A DNA stretch of 64,000 nt from Paludicola sp. MB14-C6. GTDB taxonomy: Bacteria; Bacillota; Clostridia; Oscillospirales; Ruminococcaceae. Positions 8,502 through 17,840 of the stretch are shown here, piece by piece. Location of the stretch: NCBI RefSeq assembly GCF_030908625.1, contig NZ_CP133133.1:806001-870000 (forward strand), written 5' to 3'. Below the pieces are notes generated by a model. The model saw only the letters and a list, made by a program, of their open reading frames with translations, did no database searches and was not told the DNA's origin. A program made the translations under genes and the position numbers. Position 1 is the first letter of the stretch. Each line of letters starts with the position of its first letter.

Positions 8502-9971
8502 TTAACTTTTTTTAAACTTATTCTGTAAAGCTGTTGTCGGATTTTTAGGAGGGACTTTTGACGGAACAGAAAAAACAAATTCAACATATTCGCCTTCCAC
8601 ACTATTAACCGTAATATCACCGCCATGTAAGTTCACAATGGAACGCACAATATACAGTCCTAATCCTACTCCATTTTTATCAAGACCTCTTGATTTATCT
8701 GTTTTATAAAATCGCTCGAACACTTTGTTCATTTCTTCTTTTGTTAAACCTACGCCGCTGTTTTTTACACTAACAAATGTATTATCTCCAATTTCATAAA
8801 TCGAAAATTCCAAAAAACCACCTTCGTCTACAAATTTAACTGCATTTTCTGTTAAGTTATAAACTACTTGGTGCATTAAATCGGGATCAGCTTCTATCAT
8901 TACTTTTTCATGATCCAATCCTTTAATCGTTAAATGCTTTTTATCAATTTGCTGTTCAAAGCTGAATACGGTTTGACAAATGGTATCAACTATGTTAATT
9001 CGAGATTTATTGATTTTCATTTCGCCTGCTTCAATTCTTGATAAATTAAGCATAGTTTTTACTAAGCGAGAAAGTCGTTTTGTTTCATCTGATACAATCT
9101 GCAAATAATATTTTTGCTTTTCGGGTGGAATTGTACCATCCAAAATACCATCGACAAATCCTGAAATAGATGTCATCGGCGTTTTTAACTCATGCGAAAT
9201 ATTTGCGATAAAGCTGCGTCGCATAATCTCTTGAGTCGATAATGACTGCGCCATATTATTTAGTGCCATTGCAAGTTGTCCCATTTCATCATATGAGGAT
9301 ACTTCTAGTCTTGTATTGAGCTCACCCTTGCCAAACTTTTGTGCCGCAAGCGACATCTGACGCAATGGTTTTACCATTTGCAATGTTACGAAATAAACAA
9401 TAATAAAAGTCAAAAATAAGACTGCAACAGACGAAAATAGAAACATTTTCAACATTTCATTCAAGAACGTCTGTAATTGCTTAGAAGCATGCATCGAAGT
9501 AAACACATAAGCTACTCGAGTATTCGTTCTCGTTGATACTTGTGTTGCTACTGTATAGTAATGTCTTGAATAGAAATCTCCCATCTTGCCCATTTCAGAA
9601 TATTTACCATCACTCGATAGTGTACTCAACACACTTTGCGGTATTTGCTTATCCTTATGCGGGCAATTTCCTTGTTCAGTGCAAAACATAACATGGCCTT
9701 GCGCATCTGTCATAAAAATGGTTGCATCAACTGTTAAAGATAAAGCACGAAATGTATTTTGTAATTTAGCAACATCCAAATCGCCGTCTTCCTCTAAATC
9801 AAATCGAGCAATAATTGCAGCTTGTTCAACATGAGATTGTAAAAACTTAAATTTATCCTCTTTGAAATATCGAGAGGCAAACACTAAAAATAGTGCCCCT
9901 AAAATGGTGATGCTTATAAATACCAGTGATGCACATACTGTAAAATATCTTACAAATATACTTTTTTGCAT
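8502..9971 (-). CDS. Membrane sensor histidine kinase
   Basis: An ATG at 9971 after GGAGG gives 489 residues. It has a membrane segment at about 9-33, an extracellular sensor domain of about 140 residues, a second membrane segment near 180-205, a HAMP linker (MVKPLRQMS onward), the phospho-acceptor motif SHELKTPMTSISG, and a catalytic domain with NLTENAVKF, GVGLTKEE and GVGLGLYIV. It lies downstream of a response regulator gene and upstream of htrA. The order regulator-kinase-HtrA is reminiscent of CssRS- or CiaRH-controlled secretion stress, but that link is inference. Confidence 0.92.
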   Translation of the reverse strand: MQKSIFVRYFTVCASLVFISITILGALFLVFASRYFKEDKFKFLQSHVEQAAIIARFDLEEDGDLDVAKLQNTFRALSLTVDATIFMTDAQGHVMFCTEQGNCPHKDKQIPQSVLSTLSSDGKYSEMGKMGDFYSRHYYTVATQVSTRTNTRVAYVFTSMHASKQLQTFLNEMLKMFLFSSVAVLFLTFIIVYFVTLQMVKPLRQMSLAAQKFGKGELNTRLEVSSYDEMGQLAMALNNMAQSLSTQEIMRRSFIANISHELKTPMTSISGFVDGILDGTIPPEKQKYYLQIVSDETKRLSRLVKTMLNLSRIEAGEMKINKSRINIVDTICQTVFSFEQQIDKKHLTIKGLDHEKVMIEADPDLMHQVVYNLTENAVKFVDEGGFLEFSIYEIGDNTFVSVKNSGVGLTKEEMNKVFERFYKTDKSRGLDKNGVGLGLYIVRSIVNLHGGDITVNSVEGEYVEFVFSVPSKVPPKNPTTALQNKFKKS

Positions 9972-10007
9972 TTTTCCTCCTACCATTTTATCATAGGCTG
10001 AATTAAG

Positions 10008-10030
10008 AAACGTGGATATAATCCACGTTT
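10008..10030 (-). other. Intercistronic hairpin between regulator and kinase genes
   Basis: AAACGTGGAT and ATCCACGTTT form a 10-bp stem with a 3-nt loop in the 64-bp gap. The T tract after it on the coding strand is short, so it may reduce rather than stop transcription into the kinase gene, or stabilise the upstream mRNA. Confidence 0.55.
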
Positions 10031-10035
10031 TCTTG

Positions 10036-10728
10036 TTATTCGTTTACTTCAAATTTATAGCCTACGCCCCAAACAGTTTTTAATGCCCATTTATCTGAAA
10101 CGCCTTCTAATTTTTCACGCAATCTTTTTACATGAACGTCAATTGTACGAGAATCACCATAATATTCAAATCCCCATACTTCATCTAGCAGCTGGTCACG
10201 AGTATATACTCTGTTTGGGTTTGATGCCAAATGGAATAATAACTCAAGCTCTTTTGGTGGAGTATCGATAACTTTATTATTTACTTTCAACTCATAACGA
10301 GTCATATTTACAACAAGTTTATCAAAAACAACTTCTTTTACTTCTTCTGTTGCGTTGCCTTGAGAAATTCTTCGTAAAACAGCTTTGATACGTGCAACGA
10401 TTTCTTTTGTATCAAAAGGTTTTACCACATAGTCATCTGCACCTAGTTCTAAGCCTAATACTTTATCAAATGTTTCTCCTTTTGCAGTTAACATAATGAT
10501 TGGCACATTTGATTTTTTACGAATTTCTCTGCATACTTGCCAACCGTCTAATGAAGGAAGCATAATATCCAATAAAATCATGTCCGGATTTAATGCGTTA
10601 AATTTTACAACTGCTTCCTGACCATCATGGCAAAGGATAACAGAGTATCCTTCTTTCTCAAGATATAGTCTTAAAAGCTCGCATATATTCTTATCATCAT
10701 CTACTACTAATATTTTTTCTGCTGACAT
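10036..10728 (-). CDS. OmpR-family response regulator
   Basis: 230 residues. The receiver domain has DDDKN near the N-terminus, phospho-acceptor Asp in MILLDIMLPSLDGW, and Lys in VVKPFD. The C-terminal winged helix ends with SRTIDVHVKRLREKLE and TVWGVGYKF. It is the first gene of the leftward group regulator-kinase-htrA and has AAAGGAGG before its ATG. It is likely phosphorylated by the kinase encoded just downstream. Confidence 0.95.
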   Translation of the reverse strand: MSAEKILVVDDDKNICELLRLYLEKEGYSVILCHDGQEAVVKFNALNPDMILLDIMLPSLDGWQVCREIRKKSNVPIIMLTAKGETFDKVLGLELGADDYVVKPFDTKEIVARIKAVLRRISQGNATEEVKEVVFDKLVVNMTRYELKVNNKVIDTPPKELELLFHLASNPNRVYTRDQLLDEVWGFEYYGDSRTIDVHVKRLREKLEGVSDKWALKTVWGVGYKFEVNE

Positions 10729-11026
10729 TTTAATTTCCTCCTTTAAAATGATACTATTTTCAATTTTGAATAAAGTTCTTATATTTAACTAATTTACACT
10801 TACAATTATACCCTTTTGGCGGTTAAATGAGTGAATAATTTATGAACAAATCTACAAAGAAACTTGAAAGAATGTTACATTACAAATGAATAAGTTTGTG
10901 GTAAAATTAGGGTAAGATAAAATAAGCATTATTTGAAACGGCCAACGGCAAGAGCAAACCCTTGGCCTACATCAACAATACGAATTAACGAAATCACTAT
11001 GTCGCCGACTTTAAACTCTATTAGTC

Positions 11027-11062
11027 TTTGCTACGCAAATCCACCTTCCTCTAAGAGGAAGG
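11027..11062. repeat. Double-hairpin palindromic element in the 10729-11222 gap
   Basis: The 490-bp gap has no supported gene. It contains TTTGC-TAC-GCAAA (11027-11039) directly followed by CCTTCCTCT-A-AGAGGAAGG (11044-11062). This pairing of two short palindromes resembles dispersed palindromic repeats known from clostridial genomes. GGCCAA / TTGGCC at about 10940-10978 is a further weak inverted pair. Only one copy is in this window, so its repetitive nature is inferred. Confidence 0.4.
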
Positions 11063-11222
11063 CTAATATGGTTTTTTCTGTTTGAGGAACTGTTCAAAAC
11101 AAAGTAGGGCGGTGGCTTGCTGGCAACGAATTGTTGAAAATATTATAAATATATTTAGTGACTTTCAAAATTACATTGTATATATAAGTGAAGATATCTT
11201 TAGCCACTAAAAGGAGATGACA

Positions 11223-11777
11223 TTGTTGGAAGACATTGAATTATTAAAGTTAATCAAGGCTTCCCCATCGGATGGAATCAAACAAGTGATTCAACTGTAT
11301 GGTGGATTAGTGAAAGCAATTTCAATACGGGTAGGTATTGAAAATCCTCAAGATCAAGAAGAATGTATATCCGACACATTTACAAAGCTATGGCAATCCA
11401 TTGATAAAATTGATTTATCCAAAGGAACGCTAAAAAGCTACCTCAGTATTATTGGCAGAAATACCGCAATTAACAAGCGAAAACAGCTCAAACGCAGTGA
11501 AATATTAATTCCAATTGAAGAAAATGATTGTGGTATAGAAATTGATATGGAACAAGATATTGCAAACGAACAAAATGCCAAACTAATCAATGCTGTTGTT
11601 TCTGAAATGGGCGAACCTGATCGTGAAATTTTTATTCGACGTTACTTCTTTTTTGAACGTATTAAAGAAATTGCGACGCACCTAGGTCTTGAAAACAAAA
11701 CAGTAGAAAATAAACTTTATAACGGCAAAAAACAGTTAAAGAGTATTTTACTTGAACGAGGGATTATTCTCTCTTAG
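11223..11777 (+). CDS. ECF-type RNA polymerase sigma factor
   Basis: About 184 residues. An ATG at 11217 abuts its AGGAG, so a TTG at 11223 (spacing six) is a better start. Sigma region 2 is seen in DQEECISDTFTKLWQSIDKI, and region 4 in EIFIRRYFFFERIKEIATHL followed by a helix-turn-helix (GLENKTVENKLYNGKKQLK). Such factors direct RNA polymerase to a small stress regulon. The next gene, 26 bp later, encodes a membrane protein with cytoplasmic N-terminus that is probably its anti-sigma factor. Confidence 0.88.
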   Translation: MLEDIELLKLIKASPSDGIKQVIQLYGGLVKAISIRVGIENPQDQEECISDTFTKLWQSIDKIDLSKGTLKSYLSIIGRNTAINKRKQLKRSEILIPIEENDCGIEIDMEQDIANEQNAKLINAVVSEMGEPDREIFIRRYFFFERIKEIATHLGLENKTVENKLYNGKKQLKSILLERGIILS

Positions 11778-11803
11778 CTTTACTTTTAGAAAGGAGTAGT
11801 ACT

Positions 11804-13501
11804 ATGAAAAATACAGATGATTTAATGGGATTTCTAGAGCCAAACCAATTTGATAATATTCCTATTGAAAATACACAATTAAGTGAAGACAAAATCAATC
11901 GTATTTATTCGCTTACTATGGAAAACATTAACTGCAAAGCAAAACCAATAAAAAAACGTATGAGCAAGAAAGTAATTATTTCATTAATTGCAGCAATTAT
12001 TGTGGTGTCAAGCTTAACAGTATTTGCGGCTGGACAAATGCTTTTTCCTGTCAAACAATTACCATATGGAAGAAGAGTACAAACGGTTGACGAAGTTTTT
12101 CCAAATAGAAGCAATACGCCTCTTCAAATAGTTAAAGGCGATCAATATACAATGGAATTAAAAGCAATTAAAGCCATCAATGCAACGAGAGCTCTTGTTC
12201 TAGTAGATATTATTGCAAACGATGGACATTCACTTTGTGGTAGTTATATCACTTACCCCCTTAATAAAGATTTAGATGATAAGATTAAAGTACGAAATAT
12301 GGCACATTTAGCAAGTGTTGATGTGAATGGTGATATACTTGATACTAGTTCGCCATTAGCAGGTTGTATTCAACTAGATGATGGAAATCCAAATGATAAT
12401 CGTATAAGTTTTCAGTTTCAGTTAAATACTTTAAAATTGCCATCACTTAATCATGTTATAGTCAACTTTGAAAATATGTATCTATTACAGCAAACAGAAA
12501 CGGAAGATTTAAATTCATTAAACTTAAAAAATTTAGTAAAGCAAACAGGAAAAGTGGAGTTGAACGACTGTACTTATTTCAAAGAAAGGGATGAATATGC
12601 CATAAAAGGCGAAGGCTCTTTTTATCCAATCGATTTTCCACCAAAAACATTTGATCAGTTAAACAAAGAAGAGCGTATTAAATATGATCGTACTCCATAT
12701 TATTTTCTTCCTGATAAGACAAGATTAAATAAATCATTTACTTCTAAATATACAAATTATAAAATACAAACGGCCGCTATGATTGATGGAAAATTGCAAA
12801 TGGTTCTTTCCATCCCATTTGATACGAAAACTGGTACAGCTACGAAAGTACCAAAGCTTGTATTACAGAACAAGAAAACGGGTGAAGTAAAAGAAGCATA
12901 TTGGGATTATCGTACACTAAATGAATTTTATTGGAAAGCTCAAAGTCAAGGTCAAGATATTGGTGAGTTTGAAAATTTAGACCTTGTTCGATATAGATAT
13001 GTCTTTGATGTAAAGGAAAATGATTTAAAAAACTGGGAGTTAAAAGGCAAACCAGAATATAAAGTACAGGAAATTAACGTTGGAGATTTAAAATGTGTTT
13101 TTCCAATCAATAAATCTAATTTTGATGCTATACCTACGGTAAATGAAATCAATAAAACGGCAACTGTGAAACAAATTGTTTCAGAAACACTTCTTGAATA
13201 TATGAATGATAGCGAAAACACAAGTAAGAAAGAGATCACACAAAAAATCTTAGTTGAAAAGATTGCCTATTCTTCTTATGGAATACAATTTATGTTACAA
13301 GAGGTTAATCCTCAAAGTGTGCATTACTACTCATTTGCAGATATTTATATTAACATGAAAGATAATACCAAAATAAAAGTAAATAGCGAAGATTACGCAA
13401 ATGACGTAAAACGTATCATTACATTCGATTTTGATAAAAAGATAAAATTGAATGACATTCGTTCTATCGTAATCGGTGACCTTGAAATTCCGTTAAACTA
13501 A
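11804..13501 (+). CDS. Probable membrane anti-sigma factor (DUF4179-like)
   Basis: 565 residues. A cytoplasmic N-terminal segment of about 50 residues is followed by one membrane helix (VIISLIAAIIVVSSLTVFAA, about 55-75) and a large extracellular domain. The early extracellular part (YTMELKAIKAINATRALVLVDI) resembles DUF4179 domains found in partners of ECF sigma factors. The N-terminal segment would hold the sigma factor encoded immediately upstream. A good AAAGGAG precedes the ATG. The signal sensed is unknown. The operon ends at a terminator 20 bp downstream. Confidence 0.7.
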   Translation: MKNTDDLMGFLEPNQFDNIPIENTQLSEDKINRIYSLTMENINCKAKPIKKRMSKKVIISLIAAIIVVSSLTVFAAGQMLFPVKQLPYGRRVQTVDEVFPNRSNTPLQIVKGDQYTMELKAIKAINATRALVLVDIIANDGHSLCGSYITYPLNKDLDDKIKVRNMAHLASVDVNGDILDTSSPLAGCIQLDDGNPNDNRISFQFQLNTLKLPSLNHVIVNFENMYLLQQTETEDLNSLNLKNLVKQTGKVELNDCTYFKERDEYAIKGEGSFYPIDFPPKTFDQLNKEERIKYDRTPYYFLPDKTRLNKSFTSKYTNYKIQTAAMIDGKLQMVLSIPFDTKTGTATKVPKLVLQNKKTGEVKEAYWDYRTLNEFYWKAQSQGQDIGEFENLDLVRYRYVFDVKENDLKNWELKGKPEYKVQEINVGDLKCVFPINKSNFDAIPTVNEINKTATVKQIVSETLLEYMNDSENTSKKEITQKILVEKIAYSSYGIQFMLQEVNPQSVHYYSFADIYINMKDNTKIKVNSEDYANDVKRIITFDFDKKIKLNDIRSIVIGDLEIPLN

Positions 13502-13519
13502 CAAGAGTAACCCCTCTAT

Positions 13520-13549
13520 TATCCCCACTTATATGAGTGGGGATTTTGC
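13520..13549 (+). terminator. Terminator of the sigma/anti-sigma operon
   Basis: ATCCCCACT-TATATG-AGTGGGGAT followed by TTTTGC, shortly after the stop at 13501. Confidence 0.85.
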
Positions 13550-13622
13550 TGTAAATTTAGGTTTGACTTTTACTAATATTTGGATTATTATTAGTATACT
13601 ATTGTTGAAAGAAGTGGCTTAA

Positions 13623-14429
13623 ATGAAGAAATTATCCTTGTTGATTACCTCACTCATTATGATTACCTTGCTAACGGCTTGTGTTGAAGCGCCATCTGTA
13701 GAAAACAGTTCATCAGAAGAATCTACTGCTACATCAAGTGTTACTTCAACAAATAGCAGCAATGTTGCTTCCATAACTAGTTCACAAAGCTCAGTTTCAT
13801 CAACGTGCAGTTCAAAAACAAGTTCTCATTCTGCTAGCAGTAAAAGTGCTTCATCGAAATCTTCTTCAACCACTCAAAGTAGTAGTGAAAAAGCAAGCAG
13901 TGAAGCTGTTTCTTCTGAAATTACAATTCCAACAGGTGAACCACTTCCACCCGTAAGCAAAGAATTACAACAAAAGTATTTGAAAGGTTTAGAAGCCTAT
14001 AAATGGGTTTACTCAGGAGCTATGTATTCTGATAGTAACCCGATTGATGCATTTGGAAATAAAGTTCCGAAATTCTTGCCGAAAGGGGAACATTTTTATA
14101 ATTACTTACTCGAGTTTTTTGATAATGGATATATTGAAGAAAGATTGTTATCTGGATTTTACTTTGATGAAAGTGGTAAAATCCCACCAACTATTCAAAA
14201 AAGTATGAAACGCTCACAAGATTATATCAGTCATAGCTTCGAGAAGGTTTCTGAAAGCCAGGATAAAATTGAATTAAATGTTATTGTTACTTTTAATGAA
14301 AACGGGACAAAATATCAAGCAAGTTATCCTCTCATTTTCGAGTGTATGGAAGGTAGTTGGATGATTACTGATTTTTATTTATGGTGTCCTCCTGAACATA
14401 TAAAAGATAACTATGCTCCAATTTCGTAA
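13623..14429 (+). CDS. Ser-rich linker lipoprotein, unknown function
   Basis: 268 residues. It has a lipoprotein signal peptide with lipobox LLTAC (Cys about 20), then a low-complexity Ser/Thr-rich linker to about residue 100, then a globular domain of about 160 residues. The domain contains YKWVYSGAMYSDSNPIDAFG and a C-terminal SWMITDFYLW, reminiscent of DUF4829/NTF2-like folds but not assignable. It would sit on the outer face of the membrane, held away from it by the flexible linker. It has its own promoter region and no obvious operon partner. Confidence 0.75.
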   Translation: MKKLSLLITSLIMITLLTACVEAPSVENSSSEESTATSSVTSTNSSNVASITSSQSSVSSTCSSKTSSHSASSKSASSKSSSTTQSSSEKASSEAVSSEITIPTGEPLPPVSKELQQKYLKGLEAYKWVYSGAMYSDSNPIDAFGNKVPKFLPKGEHFYNYLLEFFDNGYIEERLLSGFYFDESGKIPPTIQKSMKRSQDYISHSFEKVSESQDKIELNVIVTFNENGTKYQASYPLIFECMEGSWMITDFYLWCPPEHIKDNYAPIS

Positions 14430-14488
14430 TATATAAAGCAATTCATCCTTTAGAAAAACATGAACGAATACCCTTAGAATGGGTTTTG

Positions 14489-14524
14489 AAAAGAAGAAGT
14501 AGTTATTACTACTTTTTCTTTTTC
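14489..14524 (+). terminator. Terminator-like hairpin after the lipoprotein gene
   Basis: An AAGTAGT / ACTACTT stem, extended by A/T pairs on both sides, ends in a T-rich run. It lies between the lipoprotein and ychF genes. Confidence 0.6.
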
Positions 14525-14646
14525 TACGTTAATGAACACTTGCTTAAATCTTACAGTTGGTGTATAATACTACAGTATTCGAGCAAAGAATAAATTGAAT
14601 GAAAATGTACGGTTTGTACTGTCAAAATAAAGGAGATTTTTAAACT

Positions 14647-15741
14647 ATGAAGCTAGGTATGGTAGGCTTACCAAACGTCGGAAAAAGTACGCTGTTTAAC
14701 GCAATAACAAACGCTGGTGCGGAATCAGCAAACTATCCTTTCTGCACAATTGAACCAAACGTTGGAGTTGTTGCTGTTCCGGACGAACGCCTTGATGCAT
14801 TATCTGTTATGTATAACCCTCAAAAATTCACTCCGGCTATTTTAGAGTTCGTTGATATTGCCGGACTTGTAAAAGGTGCTTCTAAGGGTGAAGGACTTGG
14901 TAATAAGTTTTTAGCTAACATTCGTGAAGTGGATGCAATTATCCATGTTGTTCGCTGTTTTGAAGATGTTAATATCATTCACGTTGACGGGGAAATTGGC
15001 CCAAGACGTGACATTGAAACGATCAACCTAGAGCTTATCTTCTCTGATTTAGAAATTCTTGAAAGAAGAATTGATAAGACAAGAAAGTTAATAAAATCTG
15101 ATAAAAACTATCAATTGGAATTAGATCTTTGTCTTCGCATTAAAGAGTGTTTAGAAGAAGGAAAATCTGCTCGTACGCTTGACTTAAACGAAGAAGAAGA
15201 AAAGCTGATGAAATCATTCCAATTACTATCTGCTAAGCCTGTTATTTATGCGGCAAATATGTGTGAAGAAGATTTTGTAAATAATATTGATAACAACAAG
15301 TTTTATCATGAGGTTTGCGAAATTGCAAAAGAAGAACATTCCGGTGTATTACCTGTTTGTGCAAAAATCGAAGAAGAAATTTCCGGTATGGATGCCGAAG
15401 ATAAAGCAATGTTTTTAGCTGAATTAAATCTTAAGGAGTCAGGCTTAGATAGAATTATTAAAGAAAGCTATGCATTATTAGGACTTATTTCATACCTTAC
15501 AGCAGGTGTACAAGAAGTTCGTGCATGGACAATCACCAAAGGAACAAAAGCACCACAGGCCGCTGGTAAAATTCATACTGACTTTGAACGTGGATTTATT
15601 CGTGCTGAAATTGTATCCTATAAAGACTTAATGGATTGTGGTTCAATGGCGGCTGCAAAAGAAAAAGGTTTAGTTCGTTTAGAAGGTAAAGAATATGTAA
15701 TGCAAGACGGAGACATTGTATTATTCCGATTCAATGTATAA
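14647..15741 (+). CDS. ychF: Ribosome-associated GTPase/ATPase YchF (OLA1 type)
   Basis: 364 residues, the usual length. It opens [18 protein letters not shown] (P-loop), with [20 protein letters not shown] (switch region), the N(M/K)xE-type site reading NMCEED as in the family, and a C-terminal TGS-like domain ([20 protein letters not shown], then [11 protein letters not shown]). YchF binds nucleotides and ribosomes and affects translation and stress responses. AAAGGAG precedes the ATG. It is a single gene. Confidence 0.96.
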   Translation: MKLGMVGLPNVGKSTLFNAITNAGAESANYPFCTIEPNVGVVAVPDERLDALSVMYNPQKFTPAILEFVDIAGLVKGASKGEGLGNKFLANIREVDAIIHVVRCFEDVNIIHVDGEIGPRRDIETINLELIFSDLEILERRIDKTRKLIKSDKNYQLELDLCLRIKECLEEGKSARTLDLNEEEEKLMKSFQLLSAKPVIYAANMCEEDFVNNIDNNKFYHEVCEIAKEEHSGVLPVCAKIEEEISGMDAEDKAMFLAELNLKESGLDRIIKESYALLGLISYLTAGVQEVRAWTITKGTKAPQAAGKIHTDFERGFIRAEIVSYKDLMDCGSMAAAKEKGLVRLEGKEYVMQDGDIVLFRFNV

Positions 15742-15780
15742 TAAATTTTACACTATTTTTTAATCAGGTTAATGATATAT

Positions 15781-15811
15781 TTAGGTAATTACATTTTATG
15801 TAATTACCTAA
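15781..15811. other. Perfect 14-bp hairpin between ychF and trkA-like genes
   Basis: TTAGGTAATTACAT and ATGTAATTACCTAA flank a TTT loop. There is no clear T tract after it, so it may be an mRNA-end stabiliser or an operator rather than a terminator. Confidence 0.6.
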
Positions 15812-15871
15812 ACTCACTGTTTATTTACGAATAATTTATATATTTTTTTTGATTTGAAAGGAAGCTATTTC

Positions 15872-16492
15872 ATGAATATTTTAGTCGTTGGTTGTGGTAA
15901 AGTAGGTTCAAAACTTGCTTCACAACTGAGCCGTGAAGGGCATGACGTTTCAATAGTCGATCGAGAAGAGAAATCATTTGAGTTATTAGAAGATGATTTT
16001 CAAGGATTTAAAACAAGCGGCATACCAATTGACCAAGACGTTTTAAAACGTGCAGGAATTGAAAGCTGTGACGCATTAGCAGCTGTTAGCTCAGATGATA
16101 ATGTAAATATCATGGTTTCTCAATTGGCACATGAAATTTTTCAAGTACCTACAGTTCTTGCAAGAATTTATGATCCAAAACGAGAAGATGTATTCTCTCA
16201 TTTTGGACTACACACTGTTTGCCCAACAAATTTAACAGTTGCAGCAGTTCGCTCTGCAATTACAGAAAAAGAAAAGCCACAAGTTATCAATATTGACTGC
16301 CATACCATTTCTTTTTCTACAGAAGAGCTTCCAAAGTCACTAATCGGTAAAAATGCAAACGAAATTATGTTGGATTCTCACCAATCACTCTATGCAATTC
16401 AACATCAAGATTTAAGCCTAACCTTATATCAAGGACAAAAAATTATTTTAGCTGCCGGCGACAAAGTGATTATTTCTCATATTGTCGATTAG
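15872..16492 (+). CDS. TrkA/KtrA-type potassium transport regulatory protein (first of two)
   Basis: The start at 15872 has AAAGGAAG upstream and puts MNILVVGCGKVGSKLA at the N-terminus. About 206 residues: a Rossmann RCK-N domain (GCGKVG, acidic residue at the end of strand two in VDRE) and a C-terminal RCK-C domain (LPKSLIGKNANEIM). Such proteins sit on the cytoplasmic side of TrkH/KtrB channels and gate potassium uptake with nucleotides. No channel gene is in the window. The second paralogue follows within about 50 bp. Confidence 0.88.
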   Translation: MNILVVGCGKVGSKLASQLSREGHDVSIVDREEKSFELLEDDFQGFKTSGIPIDQDVLKRAGIESCDALAAVSSDDNVNIMVSQLAHEIFQVPTVLARIYDPKREDVFSHFGLHTVCPTNLTVAAVRSAITEKEKPQVINIDCHTISFSTEELPKSLIGKNANEIMLDSHQSLYAIQHQDLSLTLYQGQKIILAAGDKVIISHIVD

Positions 16493-16544
16493 TTGACATA
16501 TTATAAACAAAAATCCATATCATATGGACATCGGAGGTCTTTAT

Positions 16545-17207
16545 ATGAATATTATAGTTATCGGTGGAGGTAAGGTAGGTTATTATCTTGCGAAAACCTT
16601 ACTAGAGCATGGCCATTACCCAACAATAATTGAGCAATCAAAGGCTACTTGCAACTTTATTGCAAATGATCTAGATATTCCAATTATTTGTGGTGACGGT
16701 ACTAGTATTGAAACATTAGAAGCTGCAAATATTAAAGGTAGCGATGCACTAATCAGTGTTACCGGAAAAGATGAAAATAACTTAATCAGTTGTCAACTTG
16801 CAAAAAAAATGTTTGATGTACGTAAAACAATAGCTAAAGTAAACAACCCTAAAAATGCACAAGTTATGAAACAACTTGGTGTAGATATTGTCATTAGCAG
16901 TACAAACAACATCGTTCATTTATTAGAGCGTGAAGTTGATACTTCTATGATTAAACAATTAGTTAGTATCAGTCATGGAGAAGCTTCTATTTGTGAAGTC
17001 AATCTTCCTGACAACTATGCACTCAATGGCAAAAAGCTGCATGAAATTAAGCTTCCTAATATGTGTGTTGTTATTTCAATAAACCGTGATGGTTCTATAA
17101 TCATTCCTCGTGGTGATACAGAATTAAAAAGCAAAGACACTATTATGTTGATGATTAAGAATGATACAACGCATGACATCAAACGCTTATTAAAAATTGA
17201 AAACTAG
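16545..17207 (+). CDS. TrkA/KtrA-type potassium transport regulatory protein (second of two)
   Basis: ATG at 16545 after CGGAGG; 220 residues. It has MNIIVIGGGKVGYYLAKTL (nucleotide-binding loop), TGKDENNLISCQLAKK, and an RCK-C domain (NYALNGKKLHEIKLP). It is a paralogue of the preceding gene and ends at a strong terminator, so the two form a bicistronic unit. They may form a hetero-oligomeric gating ring on a channel encoded elsewhere. Confidence 0.88.
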   Translation: MNIIVIGGGKVGYYLAKTLLEHGHYPTIIEQSKATCNFIANDLDIPIICGDGTSIETLEAANIKGSDALISVTGKDENNLISCQLAKKMFDVRKTIAKVNNPKNAQVMKQLGVDIVISSTNNIVHLLEREVDTSMIKQLVSISHGEASICEVNLPDNYALNGKKLHEIKLPNMCVVISINRDGSIIIPRGDTELKSKDTIMLMIKNDTTHDIKRLLKIEN

Positions 17208-17210
17208 TCC

Positions 17211-17244
17211 AAAAGTCCTCTCGGAAATTCTGAGAGGACTTTTA
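17211..17244 (+). terminator. Terminator of the trkA-like pair
   Basis: AAAAGTCCTCTC and GAGAGGACTTTT form a 12-bp stem with flanking A and T runs, four bases after the stop. Confidence 0.9.
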
Positions 17245-17402
17245 CTATTGATAAAATATAGCTATACTATACCATAAAACAGCTATCTATGCGTTATGTA
17301 ATATAAATGGTAAATTATAAAATAAATTTTTTCAAATAATTTTTATTTTTTGAAACTTTTTGGGGTTCTGAATCGTATTAATAATAGAAGGAGCGTGAGA
17401 AT

Positions 17403-17633
17403 ATGAAACAAAATCAAATCAATACGACGGAGACTAAAAAAGCGCAAGGTATGGGCGTTTATATTGGCGTTTTAGTAAGTATGGTATTGGTGCTTTTATC
17501 TATTATGATTTTAGTGAATATTCTTCCGCCATATGATATTATAAAATCACAAGCAAACAAATACTCCATTCAATACCAACAACAAATGAAATCAAAAAAT
17601 CATAACGATACTCCTATACTAATTGCAAAGTAA
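17403..17633 (+). CDS. Small single-pass membrane protein, unknown
   Basis: 76 residues with AGAAGGAG before the ATG. Residues 1-17 are polar, then one hydrophobic helix (VYIGVLVSMVLVLLSIMILV, about 19-38), then a short polar tail. It has its own upstream region and a terminator directly after it, which supports a real gene. No family is recognised. Confidence 0.65.
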   Translation: MKQNQINTTETKKAQGMGVYIGVLVSMVLVLLSIMILVNILPPYDIIKSQANKYSIQYQQQMKSKNHNDTPILIAK

Positions 17634-17660
17634 TCCTTCCACTCACCCTCAGAAGAGCAG

Positions 17661-17690
17661 CAGCTATCAAATACGATAGCTGTATTTTTT
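17661..17690 (+). terminator. Terminator of the 76-residue membrane protein gene
   Basis: CAGCTATC-AAATAC-GATAGCTG followed by TATTTTTTT. Confidence 0.9.
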
Positions 17691-17754
17691 TAGCTTCTTA
17701 TTCAACAAAACATTAAATCTTGCAAAAGATTGGAATTCTTAGAGAATATATAGC

Positions 17755-17788
17755 AAGCCTCCAAAAGCTAAAATGCTTTTGGAGGCTT
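17755..17788. other. Strong hairpin downstream of the kinase gene
   Basis: AAGCCTCCAAAAGC pairs with GCTTTTGGAGGCTT around a 6-nt loop. It lies 50 bp past the stop of the leftward kinase gene. No T run follows on either strand, so termination is uncertain. Confidence 0.55.
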
Positions 17789-17840
17789 GTGTCACATAAT
17801 GTTTATAATCAATGATCTCTTATAATCTATAATTCAAAAA

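Noticed and set aside
13680..13920. Tandem DNA repeat in the lipoprotein gene
   Set aside because: It is a Ser-codon-rich linker without regular repeat units.
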